From assembly GCA_001598975.1 (NCBI GenBank), contig BBXU01001219.1, positions 1 to 58,160 of the forward strand: a stretch of 58,160 nt of DNA. Reading direction: 5' to 3'. Origin of the DNA: Parachlorella kessleri. Taxonomy: Eukaryota; Chlorophyta; Trebouxiophyceae; Chlorellales; Chlorellaceae. The position numbers and the translations under genes were made by a program. Under the pieces are notes generated by a model that was not told the origin of the DNA, did not search any database, and was given only the letters and a program-made list of their open reading frames with translations. This document shows, one piece after another, positions 21,926 through 33,200 of this stretch; the first letter of the stretch is position 1, and each line of letters opens with the position of its first letter.

Positions 21926-24900
21926 ATGGGCGGCAAACTGGCACCTGCACGGCTTCTCAGTGTCGGTGTTGTTCTAGTGGCAGTATCAAGGTGCAGCAGT
22001 GCACTCCCTGACCTGCCACCAGGTGAGCCAAGGCCTGCAACCTGGCTGAACAGTTGGAGTTGTTGGAGCCTGTGGCGCTCCACCTGACATTGGATTGAGG
22101 CGGCGCATTGGTGCATGCCAGTCTTGTAACTGCTTGTCGGGAGCACTGTTGCAGATTTCCAACTAGGCAGCACGGCCGACCCACTCTCACGTGCACGTAG
22201 CATATTGCAGCAGCCTCCCAGCAGCCATTCATCCTGGGACGATTGGGCCGAGATAGCAGCTGATGTAGCATATGTTGCTGTGAACAACACGGCTGAGGCT
22301 GTGTGCAGCGGCCAGCCTGCAAGCAATAACACCTGGGTGGCCGCCGTGTTCATGGCGAGCCATGCGTATGACCTCAACGCAGAGGCTCTGTATGCCACCA
22401 CATTGAGAGTCAAGCCGTGGGAGATATGGCAGGGCAATGCCTCAGGCTGCTCGTTGCTTATTGCTGAAGCGCTGGCAGGTGGAGAGTTTGGGCTGCCAGA
22501 AGGCGCTGCCGCTGCCGCTGCCTTGGCATTTTCTGACGCAAGCTGCGCAGAGAACTACCTCTTGCAGCTCGAGGGCAGCCCCAAACCGCCCGCAAGGTGC
22601 CCTGGCATTGATGCTCACGGCATAGCAGTCAACCTGACCCTCCCCATACCTACCAACCTCAGCCTCCCAGCCGCAGGTAGGTGGGTAGGCCAGGGAGCAC
22701 ACAGCCTGTAAGCATGCATGCATGCATGCATGCTGTAAGGGCAGTGTGAAGGCTGCTTTTCTATGGACAGGACAACTCGCCAGTGGCAACACGATCTACC
22801 GCCCCGGGCGTACTACCGGTTCATGGGCTTCAACTCCGTGTGAAGGGTGCAACGTGTACAGGAGTAGCGGTGCTTCATGTTGGTGCAGGTACAGAAAGGA
22901 CGTGCCCCTATTTGGGTGAGGAGGGCATCCAAGCCATGGCTCTGGCAAGTCTTTGCAGGCACACGCAGTTTGTTCCTTGCATCCTGCTGTGCTGTACTGC
23001 TGTATACTATGGATACGTGTTGCAGCCTGTCGAAGTCGTCATGGAAGCCAGCTCCGCTGCTTGGAGAACTTGCCGCCAACCACAACGCTCGTTTGCCCTG
23101 GCCCAGGCCTTCCCTGCAAGCGTGATGCTCGTTCCTCCTTAACCCTCACCAGCAGGCCTTTTCTAATGCAGGTGGCAGCGCTTGCTGGTGCGCTGTCCTA
23201 TCCCATGTGGCACCTTGAAAACTGCACCTGGGGCGAGTCGGTTGCCGAGGCGACAGCTTTCATTGGGAACGAGAGTGTGGCACACATTAGGGCCAACATC
23301 TCCAAGGCAGCGTCAGACGTGTGCCACGGCAGTGGTGCGGGGGCCGCCGCCTCAGCAGCCGCTCTCTCTACTTCGTCTAAGACGAGCACGTTAGCGAGGG
23401 CCATGTCAGACTTCTACCGCACACGGCAGCGTTGCCTGAGGGTGGTGGCAGAGGCAGGCATTGAGGTGGCACCAGTGGCAGCTCGTGCTGCTGCGGCAGC
23501 CCTGGCCTCAGCAGACTGTGCCTGTGAGCTGGTTAATGGCACTTGGCTGCAAGAAGCTCTTCAGATCAGAGTATCTCACCAGGGTAAGGCAATTGAAAAG
23601 CTTGTACCAAGGTGCACTCGAACTGCAAAGGGACCTTGCTTAAAAATGCGTACCCTACAATTGCAAAACCCATGGCAGCATCTCTTCAGGTCATGTGCTT
23701 TCAGAAATATGATTTCTGTGCACTGCAGAGTGGAATTCCACGTGCCTGAAGACCGATGTAGTGACTCCAAACTCACCTATAGTCTTCATGACCACAGGCA
23801 TTGAGACGTCAGCCATCGTAAGTGGGAGTCTTGACTGACAACTGGCCAAGGCATCATCATCTTTGGTATGGGCCGTCAACACTCCCTGTGTCCGGTCTTG
23901 TGGAGACGTCTGTGCGCGTCTGCGGTTGAGGTAATCGGTGTCCAAATGTGGGTACGAGTTTGCTGGGGCAAAAACTCCTCAAAGACATGTACCTTCTTTC
24001 AGGCCAACGAGCTATCGCCCATCTTTGGAATAGCCTTCGACAGGCTGCAGCAGTGTGCTGCGAGGAGGAACGCAACAGCATCTGGCAGCCCTGCATCTAG
24101 CACTGGCTGGATAGGCGGCGTGGCAGCTGGCGTGGCTGGCGTGGCAGGTAGGACCACCGCTGTCATGCCCTGGGGTGACGCAGCATGGGCATGCGCAGCT
24201 TACCTAAACCTAGGCAGCTGGCGCTCCACCATGCTGCTTTCACAGCTTGCAGGAGCTCATGCATCCCACCTCGTCAAGTGTCAGGGCATCCCACCGGTGC
24301 AGGTTGCATGTGGCTCATGCAGTGCTATGTGTTGAATTGCACCAATGCTTACGTTGATCCCCGGTGCTGCAGTGGTGGCTGGACTGGTCGGTGCCTTGTG
24401 GTGGCGGCGCCACAGAAGGCAGGCAGCACGCCTGCAGGAGCTGGAGAAAGACTATGCAGGTGGGAACACACACTCACCTCGCTTGCTGCATGGAAGCTGG
24501 AAGTTCCAGCACAAACAAGGCAATTGTGTTCTGTGCACTTCGGACACGCATTGATCGCCGGTCAGCTCTCCGGCGCCTCCTCCGCCTATTGAAGATGCTC
24601 ACTTATGTCCAAGCGGGATGTGTGTGGTATGTAGTTGGCTAATCAGATTATGTTACCTGCATCAAGCTTACCAGTCATCGTGATCCCTTTGCTTGTGTCC
24701 AGATCTGCTAGCCAAGGACCCTCTGCTGGCATCGCTCGTGTCCAAGGCTCCAGACTTGGATGGAGGCGCCAGCAGCCTGACAGGCCAGAGCTCCGCATCA
24801 GGGCTGGAGCAATGGCTGGTACCCTTTCACGATCTGGAGTTCCTGAAACCCATTGGGGAGGGGTCTTATGGGAAGGTAAGATTTGCGAGTTGATGTTATG

Positions 24901-27900
24901 AGCAGTTGAGCTTGAATAGATCTTGTTGGTGTTCGACATGACTGGCACATGACTGGCTCAAGCTAGCTAGGCATGACATGAAAGCCCTGCCCTGCATTGA
25001 GCAGTCAAGAGTGCGTTACCAGAGGGCTACACGCAGCAACGGTTGTCATTTACCTGCATGGGGCGTAGTTGTACTTTACTTGGTTGATATAATAGACTCA
25101 ATGCACTGGCAGGCAAATAGTGCCATGTATTTCTTGTGTTACCATCTCTGTCAAAGCATGCACGCCAGGGCCACTTAAGCTGCCGGCATCAAGCCCAGGA
25201 TGCCGCTGCAATTGCATTTACGTCGTTATTCACTCCACTGAAGCTGTGACCTGTTGGCAGGTGTACCTGGCCCGCTGGCACGAGACCCAGGTGGCCGTGA
25301 AGCTGCTGCTAGGCTCCGCTGCTGAGCTGGCAGCAAGCAGCAGTGAGGAGGCCGCAGATAGGGTGCTGTCCCTGTCCAGCCCCATACTGGCCAAGCTGCA
25401 GCAGGTGAGCGCCTGCTACTATCTTATCAAGGCCCGCATGATAGAGGCACGTACTTGGTACTGCCTTAAGGGCGGGCAGTTGTGAGATTAGATAACATGG
25501 CAAACTTGTTGTCTCAGTCCCTCGTCTAGCCATGCAGCAACTCTCGGGGCGCTGCACGCCGTGAAGCAGGCCATGCCCACTATAAACCCTAAGATGTTGT
25601 TGTGCAGGAGAGCAAGCTCATGGCGGGGCTGCGGCACCCCAACATCCTGGTGAGACTTGTGGACTGGGTACTGCACAGGCTCATGACTTGTTGTGGCAGA
25701 CAGCTTCCGCACATGAATAATACCTCGCACTGGGCATCGCAGCTACCCCTGCTGGGTCCCGGCCTACTCTGGATGCATGAGCACAAGGTCATGCAGATGC
25801 AGACTGGGCGCTGCTTGCCTGCAGGGTTTCATGGGCCTGTGCCTGCTTCCTCCCTGCCTGGTCTGTGAATACTGCACCCGGGGGTGAGTGCCGCGCCAGC
25901 TTGCCACCACACCTACATACACCTCACCTCACATTCGACGTCAAACCTCGTGTCCTGGCTGCTGCAGCCAGTCTAAAGCTCTCCTTCGCAACCGTCCCAA
26001 AACGTCTGAAGGACCCCTGTGGTGGCACAATCATTTGCCCTGTTGGTAGCAAGCTTGCCAGACAGCGGCTGCAGTTTTGTAGTGGGAGTGCAGGTCCCTG
26101 TACGATGTGCTCCATGAGGCGCGCAGCAACCCCAAGCTGGCCAAGCACCTCACATGGCAGCGCCGACTTGGCATCGTGAGTGCCAGTCAGACTCAGCCTT
26201 TAGCTTAGTTGCAAGACAGCTCGCTTAGTAGGTCACCTGCCTCCAAGCCATGAGAAAGGCTACTTTGGAGGGGGGTTCACCATCTTGCCCCGTGCTGCCT
26301 CATCACCCTTGCTTTACCTGGGGAGCAGCGTATTGTCCGAGGCACCGAGTCACTTGGCTTCCTGCTGCCGCAGGCGGTCGGCACAGCCAAGGGCATGCTG
26401 TACCTGCACTGCCACAACCCACCAGTAGTTCACCGGGACATGAAGAGCGCAAACATTTGCGTCACCGTCAACTGGGAGCCCAAGGCAGGTTGCCACCAAA
26501 AGCAAGCACATGAAGTGGTGCCAGAGGATCCCTTTGTCATGCAGGCTTGGCACTAGTGGCTCACATGTGGGGCAGCCCAGTGCATGCTGGCTTGCCGCAC
26601 AAGGCATGAGCGCAGCAGTAATCGCGGTTCGGTAGATCTTCTCAGTCCTGGCTCGGTGCTCTTGCAAGTAGCTAGCATCAACTCAGTCCTGGCTTGGTGC
26701 TCTTGCAAGTAGCTGGCTTCAACTCAGTCCTAGCTCGGTGCTCTGCAAGTAGCTAGCTACAACTCAGTCCTGGCTGGGTGCTGCTGCAGGTGGCTGACTT
26801 CAACCTGAGTAAGCTGATGGAGGAGAGCAGTGTCGTCAGCAGCGCCGCCGTCATGAACCCTCGCTGGCTGGCGCCGGAGGTGCTGGGAGGCGCCCCAGCC
26901 TCATTTGCATCGGTAAGCGAAGCGATTGTCGTGCTTGCAAGAATGCTGCACACCTCAATGCACTTCACATGAGTACCGTGCATCGCAAAGCAGCAAGCGG
27001 CAAAGCATAGCATAGCACTCCTTTGATGCCTGCTTTTTCAATTGATACTGGGGCTCTGCAAGCTTCAGGGACGCTTCCTCTGGTGCAGGACGTGTTTGCG
27101 TTTGGTGTGGTGCTCTGGGAGCTAATCTCCTTTGAGACGCCCTGGAGCCAGCTGGGCAACCCATGGCAGGTTGGTGGCAGTGTATACTTGCACAAAACAA
27201 ACATGAATGGCTGGGTCAATGCACGACATGCACTGGCACTGGTGCCTGGTGTCAAACCCGCCTGCAACACTTGCAGCATTACTGCTTTGAGGTTGTCGGG
27301 GATAGGGCCTCTTTTGGCTATGGTGGCTCTCTCAAAGGCCGGATGCCCCTGCCACGAGATCGGGCTCCCACCGACTGGATAGGAAGACACATGCATGCAA
27401 TGCCGGACACACTGCTCTGTAACCCAGGTGGCCCGACTGTCCCTGCCGCCAAGATACAGGCCGTGTTGACTTCACATTACAAAAACATGTGCCTGGTGTA
27501 GTGCGACTCAGGTGGCCAAGGCTGTAACCAGCGGCATTAGGCTGGATGTGCCCGACGATGCGCGGCTGCCCCAGAGCGGCACGGCAGCCGTCGCCTATGT
27601 TGACCTCATGCGGCAGTGCTGGGCACAGGAGCCGCGAAACCGCCCTTCCTTCAGCCACATTATTGCCGTGCTCAAGTGAGTTACCAACCCCGCTGGGTGC
27701 TTGCTGTTGTATTAAATTAGGTTGCACAGGTACACAGGGTCTGCTGGACTGTTTTTAGTTCTCTGCAAGTGATGAATAAGACATTGGGACAGACGCATGT
27801 GTGCAAACCTAAAGAATGAGGAATATGCAGCAGCACCCGCATACCTGTCAGGACAGCCCGCTCTTTCCTGCGCTGCAGGAAGCTGCTGTCGCAGGCTGGG

Positions 27901-28116
27901 AAGGAGGCTGGCACCAAATCACAGGCGGCGAGCACCTCGGCAACATCTGGCAGCCTGACGGCGACAACTACGACTGCTATCTCACATGCAGCGGCCTTGA
28001 TCCCAGCAGACAGCTCAGAATTGAAGCTTAGCATCAGCCCGCCTTCCTCGTCAGCTCCATGGCCCACAAAACCGGCTGTCTCCACTGCGTGGCCAACCGT
28101 GTCCCAAAGCGTTTGA
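21926..28116 (+). CDS. receptor-like Ser/Thr protein kinase with signal peptide and single transmembrane helix
   Basis: Eighteen exons: 21926-22022, 22155-22676, 22771-22888, 22959-23121, 23172-23583, 23729-23817, 24003-24147, 24373-24459, 24703-24875, 25261-25404, 25608-25649, 25825-25883, 26094-26175, 26374-26484, 26790-26912, 27089-27169, 27512-27675, 27879-28116. All phases match, giving 949 residues. Residues 1-27 are a signal peptide. The ectodomain to about residue 500 has many N-glycosylation sites (NNT, NAS, NLT, NCT, NES, NIS, NGT) and cysteines but no domain I recognise. One helix spans about 502-525, followed by WWRRHRRQ as a stop-transfer signal. The kinase domain has GEGSYGKV, VAVK (K616), the GSLYDVLH hinge region, HRDMKSAN (D733), ADFNLSKL (DFN instead of DFG, D751), a WLAPE block and DVFAFGVVLWEL. 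It should sense an outside signal and phosphorylate cytosolic targets. The tail after the kinase is Ser/Thr/Ala-rich. Confidence 0.93.
22714..22734. repeat. CATG microsatellite
   Basis: Five tandem CATG units (a palindromic tetranucleotide) in the intron between kinase exons 22155-22676 and 22771-22888. No effect on coding is seen. Confidence 0.8.
26641..26803 (+). repeat. 41-bp tandem repeat, four copies, ending in a live 3' splice site
   Basis: Units begin with CTCAGTCCTGGCT or a close variant (CTCAGTCCTAGCT in the third) at 26641, 26682, 26723 and 26763. Each contains a version of the acceptor and first exon bases of kinase exon 15. The last copy has the functional CTGCTGCAG then GTGGCTGACTTCAAC. 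The earlier copies read TTGCAAGTAGCTGGCTTCAAC or similar, in which the AG acceptor is altered to AA. Confidence 0.9.
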
Positions 28117-30283
28117 AGGGAAAACACAACACGTGTGGTTGGGTAGGGTGATGCATGGTTGACGCATGCTTGCATATTGCTGTGCTGTGCTGTGCTTGCA
28201 GACTGGCTTCCCCTCCACCTTCTGCGCATGGCATAGCAGGCGGTGACTATGGTGATTGGTGCATGCCTCCGCCATCATTTACTCTGCCTCAGCTGTAGGC
28301 CAAGGTTGGCTGCGACCTTATGCGTTGTTGCCTCTTGACGCAAACTTGACAATGCGTGCAAAGCTTCTGGTTATGCCATTGTTGGATGCCCTGACATGTG
28401 AATGTTTGTTGGGGGTAACCGTAGACCTCACCATCTCAAGTTGTACCTCGAGCATATTTCCAAAGCAGTTGGCGCATTCAGGTCCAGCGGTTTCATATGA
28501 CTGCAATGTGCCTGGGTGTTTCCTCCCTCTCGACAGTGTCCACTTGCATATTACACATCATAACGCCGCGGGATAGCTGTGATAGAGTGAAAGGTCAGAA
28601 TTTTAGCAGTCAAGGCCACAGATGTTGCCAACAGTGCTCAGTGAGCTTCTGGGCTCGCAACAACAGTACAAAATAGCTAAAGTATGAATGACCAGGCCAA
28701 CGAAGACATAGAGCAGGTTAGGCACGTGTAGAGGGCAGCCGCCACAACAGCTTTAGCCCGACTGCCTACTACGTAATAGACTACAACCGAATATGTTTCT
28801 ACCGGGGGTAACCCCCAGCCTCATAAACCACCCCTCGTGCATATTCCAAACCACAGGCATAGGCCCTCATAGAATGTCCATTTCACAACGACCAGGAATT
28901 TACACCCCCGAAAAGCCAATCACCGATGGGAGCAGACCACAGGTCCTTGCCTGTGGCTGCGGGTCTCCCAGCCCACCAGCAGTGAACATGAAGTGCAGGC
29001 ACCCCAGGAGGAGAACTAATGGCCGTCTCCAAACTAAAGCCTTGCTGCTGGCCGTGCTGCTGAGCCGCTCCTCGCTGGGAAGAACGCTGCTCCGCGGCGT
29101 AATAGGGTGATGAACTTGGTAGATGCGTCCATGCGTTGTACCCAACTCGTTGGGCCCAGGGCTGAAGGCCTTGCCAGCCCAAGGGCTGCCGGCCGCCGCC
29201 TCCCAAAGCCCGGCCAGTGGCAGCTCTGTCCTGTGCGAGGCACCGCTGCGGGCCGTGCTGTCGCTGCCTTGGACACCGACCGCAGGCTCCAGGAATGGCA
29301 GGAGGGTAGCGCCACGATGCACGATGGAATGCACCTTACCAAACCAGATACGTGACAAGGCCAGGCAGGCTACTGGCTTCCACAAGCATCACATATGTCA
29401 TGCACCTGCCGCCACGCCCGGTACCCCACACCCGCCTCAGCGTGTCGTTACATGCCACGGTCAGCAGGGGTTCACATGGGGGGCTGTTGCTCACTCCAGC
29501 AAGCCACCCGTGCCAAAAATCCTCCAACAAGCAACTGAGACTTTAACGACTGGCTGCCAGGTCATCTGTCCGAGCACATGACGCGATGGACAACAGGGCA
29601 GAACCACAACTTATTATGCAGACGAAAAGCAATAGCAGACTGGTCCATAGCCAAACAATGGCTGCCACCACAGATACTGCACCGAGGCTGGCTTCCCAAG
29701 AGACCCTTATATAAGCATGGCCTCTGGGAATGCATGCACCCAGGATGCGCAAAGCGTCAAGCTGTGCTTTGAAAAGCAGTACAAAAAGAATAGCTGAACT
29801 GGCTGTCACTCAACACCTTACCGCTCGCTGCCACCATCAGCCAAACGCGACTTACACTCTCTCCAAAATAACCTGCGGCAGCACGGAAGGAGGTTGACCC
29901 AAGGCGCCGCTCGCAAGTAAGCATACCTAGTCACACAGCACTGCAATGCATGTCAGCTGCGTCAGACACATCGCTCCTCTTCTCACTTACCTAGCAACAC
30001 AAACCTGCAGCGCAGACACACAACAGGAGCCACGTCACCACGCATACCATGCGCAGGAGCCACGGGGAGTCAACACACCCTCGCCTAGATTCTGCACGGT
30101 TGCACCCCTACTATTGATGACCTTATACCACATCCAGCAGGCACAAAAGTAGCGCGTCGAATGAAAGCAGCGTGGATGCTAGAACCCTCCAGAGGCAACC
30201 TGGCATGAGTAAGCATGGACCTCGCTTCCACTAAGCCACACCGCTAGAGAGTTTCAGGCTGCAGCCCCGCTAAGATGGGGCCT
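28117..30283. other. 2.2-kb convergent intergenic region without a supported gene
   Basis: Lies between the kinase stop (28114-28116) and the stop of the giant minus-strand gene (30284). It should hold both 3' UTRs. Several frames are open for 100-160 codons (for example 28900-29385 minus and 29123-29581 plus), but they overlap on both strands. They have no family motif and no consistent splice phases, so I do not call genes. Possible TGTAA polyadenylation signals for the minus-strand gene lie near 28900, 29447 and 29850. Confidence 0.45.
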
Positions 30284-33200
30284 CTAGGTCAATCGGATGC
30301 CGTAGTCTGAAGCCTCTTTCTTGACAGCTTCGACCTCCCGCCCCCCGCTGCTGATGCTCCCGCCACCACTAGCATCATGCTCCCCCTGCTGCCCTTGCTG
30401 CTGCGCCTGCTGCTGCTGCTGAGCGACCATCATCCGCTGCTGCCACAGCCGCTGGCTGTGTGGCTGCGCTGCTGTTGCTGCCGCGGACAGCTCAGCAGCT
30501 GACAGCAGGGACACCTGCTGGGTGATGCTGACCGCCTGCTTTGGCAGGTAGGGAGCAGTGAACAACAAGCAGAGGGCACACACACACACAGGTAATGGCA
30601 CGCGTACGCAGTTACCAAAAGGTGACAAGGGGCAAGCTAAGAGCTGCGTGCAGCGGTCAAGAGTCCGGGAAGGACCCCACAGGTAACCAGTACAAATCCA
30701 GTCAGTGCCCTAGTCAAGAAGCAAAGTGACCCCATGCCTGGCACACAACCTCCGTTTTTAAGCCGCCCCGCTATTGCAGAACACGGACTTTGGAGTCTTA
30801 TCCCTGGCAGCATAGGACAGCTTGTCTTGCAAGGGCTGACTTCACAGTGGTGCCAGCAATCCACCCTAATGGCAGCGCAGCACGGGCCGTGCATGAGAAC
30901 CAGCAGGCAAGCCAGCCTGGATCCCAGCGCGGCCTGCTGTGAGTGCGTATATGACACTTGCCTGATGCCAGAGCTGTGGCGACGCAGGCGGCCAGCAGCT
31001 CACCAAGGCGCACGCAGCACAGGGCAGCGCCCACGACAGCAGGGGCTGCCGCCAGAGCTCCTGCGGGGCTGCCCCCTCCCGCAGCAAGGAGTTCAAAACC
31101 TGCACAAACACAAGGCATTGCAGGGTCATGCCCAACTTGCCCATTCCAATGCTGTCATGTTTCGCTGCTTGCTGGGGTAAATCCATGTGCGAGGTGCACA
31201 AACAGGTTGGCATATTACCTGGAGCCCAAGGCTAACACACAGCAAGCATATGTGTGGCGCAAGCCGCTCATGAACGGCCTCTGCACACCTACTCATGCAT
31301 CCCCCCCGCTTCTTAGTCAGACTTGCCTGCTGTGCCACGCTGACCGCCACCTCAGCAGCCAGGGGTCCACACAACCGCTGACTGAGCAGTGCCTCCACGA
31401 GGTGCATGCTGAGGCCGCCTCGCTGAGTGTGGTCCGCTGTGCTGCCCTGCTGGCGCCACAGCATGCCCAGCATGGAAAGCAGGGCCTCGGCATCTAGTGC
31501 GCTGAAGCCGGAGGTGGTAGGCGGCAGCAAGACAACAGAGGTTCGGGGGTGACGGGGCTTCAGGACAGGCCAGCACAGCGGCTGCAGGGGCCTGGCTACC
31601 GCAATCTGCTCCAGCTGCTTCAGCACAGCCTCAAGCCAGGTGCCGGCCCCTCCGCCAGAGGTGTTGCTGCCTGCTGCGGCTGCCGCGTCTGCTGTGACCG
31701 TTGCGCGGCTCTGCTCAGCTGGAAGCTCCCCCCTTTTGGGCTGCAGCTCCTCGCCTGCATCCAGCTGCCGCTGCTGGTGCTGAGGTGGCAGCAGCATGGC
31801 CAGCATGGCCACCTCCTGCTGAGCGCGCCACAGTAGCTCCCGCTCTGCCCCGCTGTCGCGGGCTGCCCCGGCTGCTGCCGCGGCACCTGGACCCGTCGCA
31901 GGCTCAGCGCACACAGCAGCTGCCAGATCAGCCAAGCTGGTTAGGTCCATCCTCACCCCAGAGAGCAGCTCCCCTGTGTCATCCCCAAGGTCGGTCTGCT
32001 GTGCACGCTGAGCCCCCGCTATGGCCCCCAGCAAGCCGTGCAGCATGGCACAGGCAGCCGCATACACTCTCCAGGCAGCATCCCCTGCCTGTGCTTTGTC
32101 TCCGGCACTCCCGGTGGGGTCCCGCAGCAGCATCCTCAGAGCAGGGGCAACATCCTTGGGTGTGGGAGGGGGCCCGTCGCCAGGTGCTGCGTTCGCAGGC
32201 ATGTCCTCCCTCACGCTGAACGTGTCGCAATCAGGCCAGGCCTGGGATCGCTCCTGCACAGCACACACTGCCTTCAGCTGTTCAGCCGCTGGGAGGACGC
32301 TACGGCGCAGGGCTAGTGGTACATAACACCCTCTCCGGGCGGCAGCAAACATCTGCGGATGCATCGCGTGCGAATGTGCAATTTGCTGACGGCATTCGCA
32401 TTTCACCCGGCGCTATGTGATGCTGTATTAGGCAAAACACAGTGCCGTTGCAAGGCGCAGCAGCAGCACACACAGAGCCAGCCCCTGCAGCAACACACAA
32501 CCCACCACCACACACGCCTGCCTGCCGTGAATGCCAGACTCACCGCTTTGCACGACACTGCCCACCGAGAAAGAAGGTCCTGCACCAGGCCAGCTGCCTC
32601 ACCAGCCCCCAGCTGCCGCTGCTGTGGCTGCCCGGCAGGGCCGTCCCTCCCATGCTGCGCCTGCTGTCCAAGCCCTGTCAGCAGCACGCGCAGCAGGGCA
32701 GCAGCCACAGCCAACGTGCAGGCTGGGTGGAGCCGACCCCTGGTCAGGGCTTCAAAAATCGCAAGACTAGCTGGATCGCGCTCCCAAGCTGTCAAGCCAG
32801 CATGGGTAGCGGTAGCTGTGGAGGGTTTGCTGGCCTCAGTGGCTGACCCGCCTGTTGCCACGCGGCCACCTCCCGCCACACCAGACAGGGCCACATCTGG
32901 GTCGCCACCCACGGCAGCAAACGCTGCTGCCACAGCCGCTTCCTGCATCAGGGCCAGCAGCTGAGCTGGCGGCTCCTGCTGTGCCCGCTGTGCCTGCAGG
33001 TACAGCTCGCGAGCATAGCGCAGCGCGGCCCACGCTGACACCCTCCCCTGTCCTGCTCCCGCCTGGCCACTGCCTGCTGGGGCCAGGGCGCCTGCCAGGC
33101 ACGCTGTGCCCGCTGCCAGGTCCAAGCGCAGCATAGTCAGCACGTACGTTGAGCGTGTAGCGGTGGTGTCAGCTTCATGGCTGGACGCCTGCATATAGCC

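Noticed and set aside
28256..28576. Plus-strand frame of 106 codons after the kinase
   Set aside because: The kinase already stops at 28116 with all phases closed. This frame has no acceptor in phase and no motif.
28883..29581. Overlapping frames of 150-160 codons on both strands
   Set aside because: No family similarity and no joining exons; they fit 3' UTR and intergenic sequence between two convergent genes.
29543..29809. Hydrophobic minus-strand frame of 88 codons
   Set aside because: Hydrophobicity comes from a T/C-rich tract. There is no start context, splice partner or homology.
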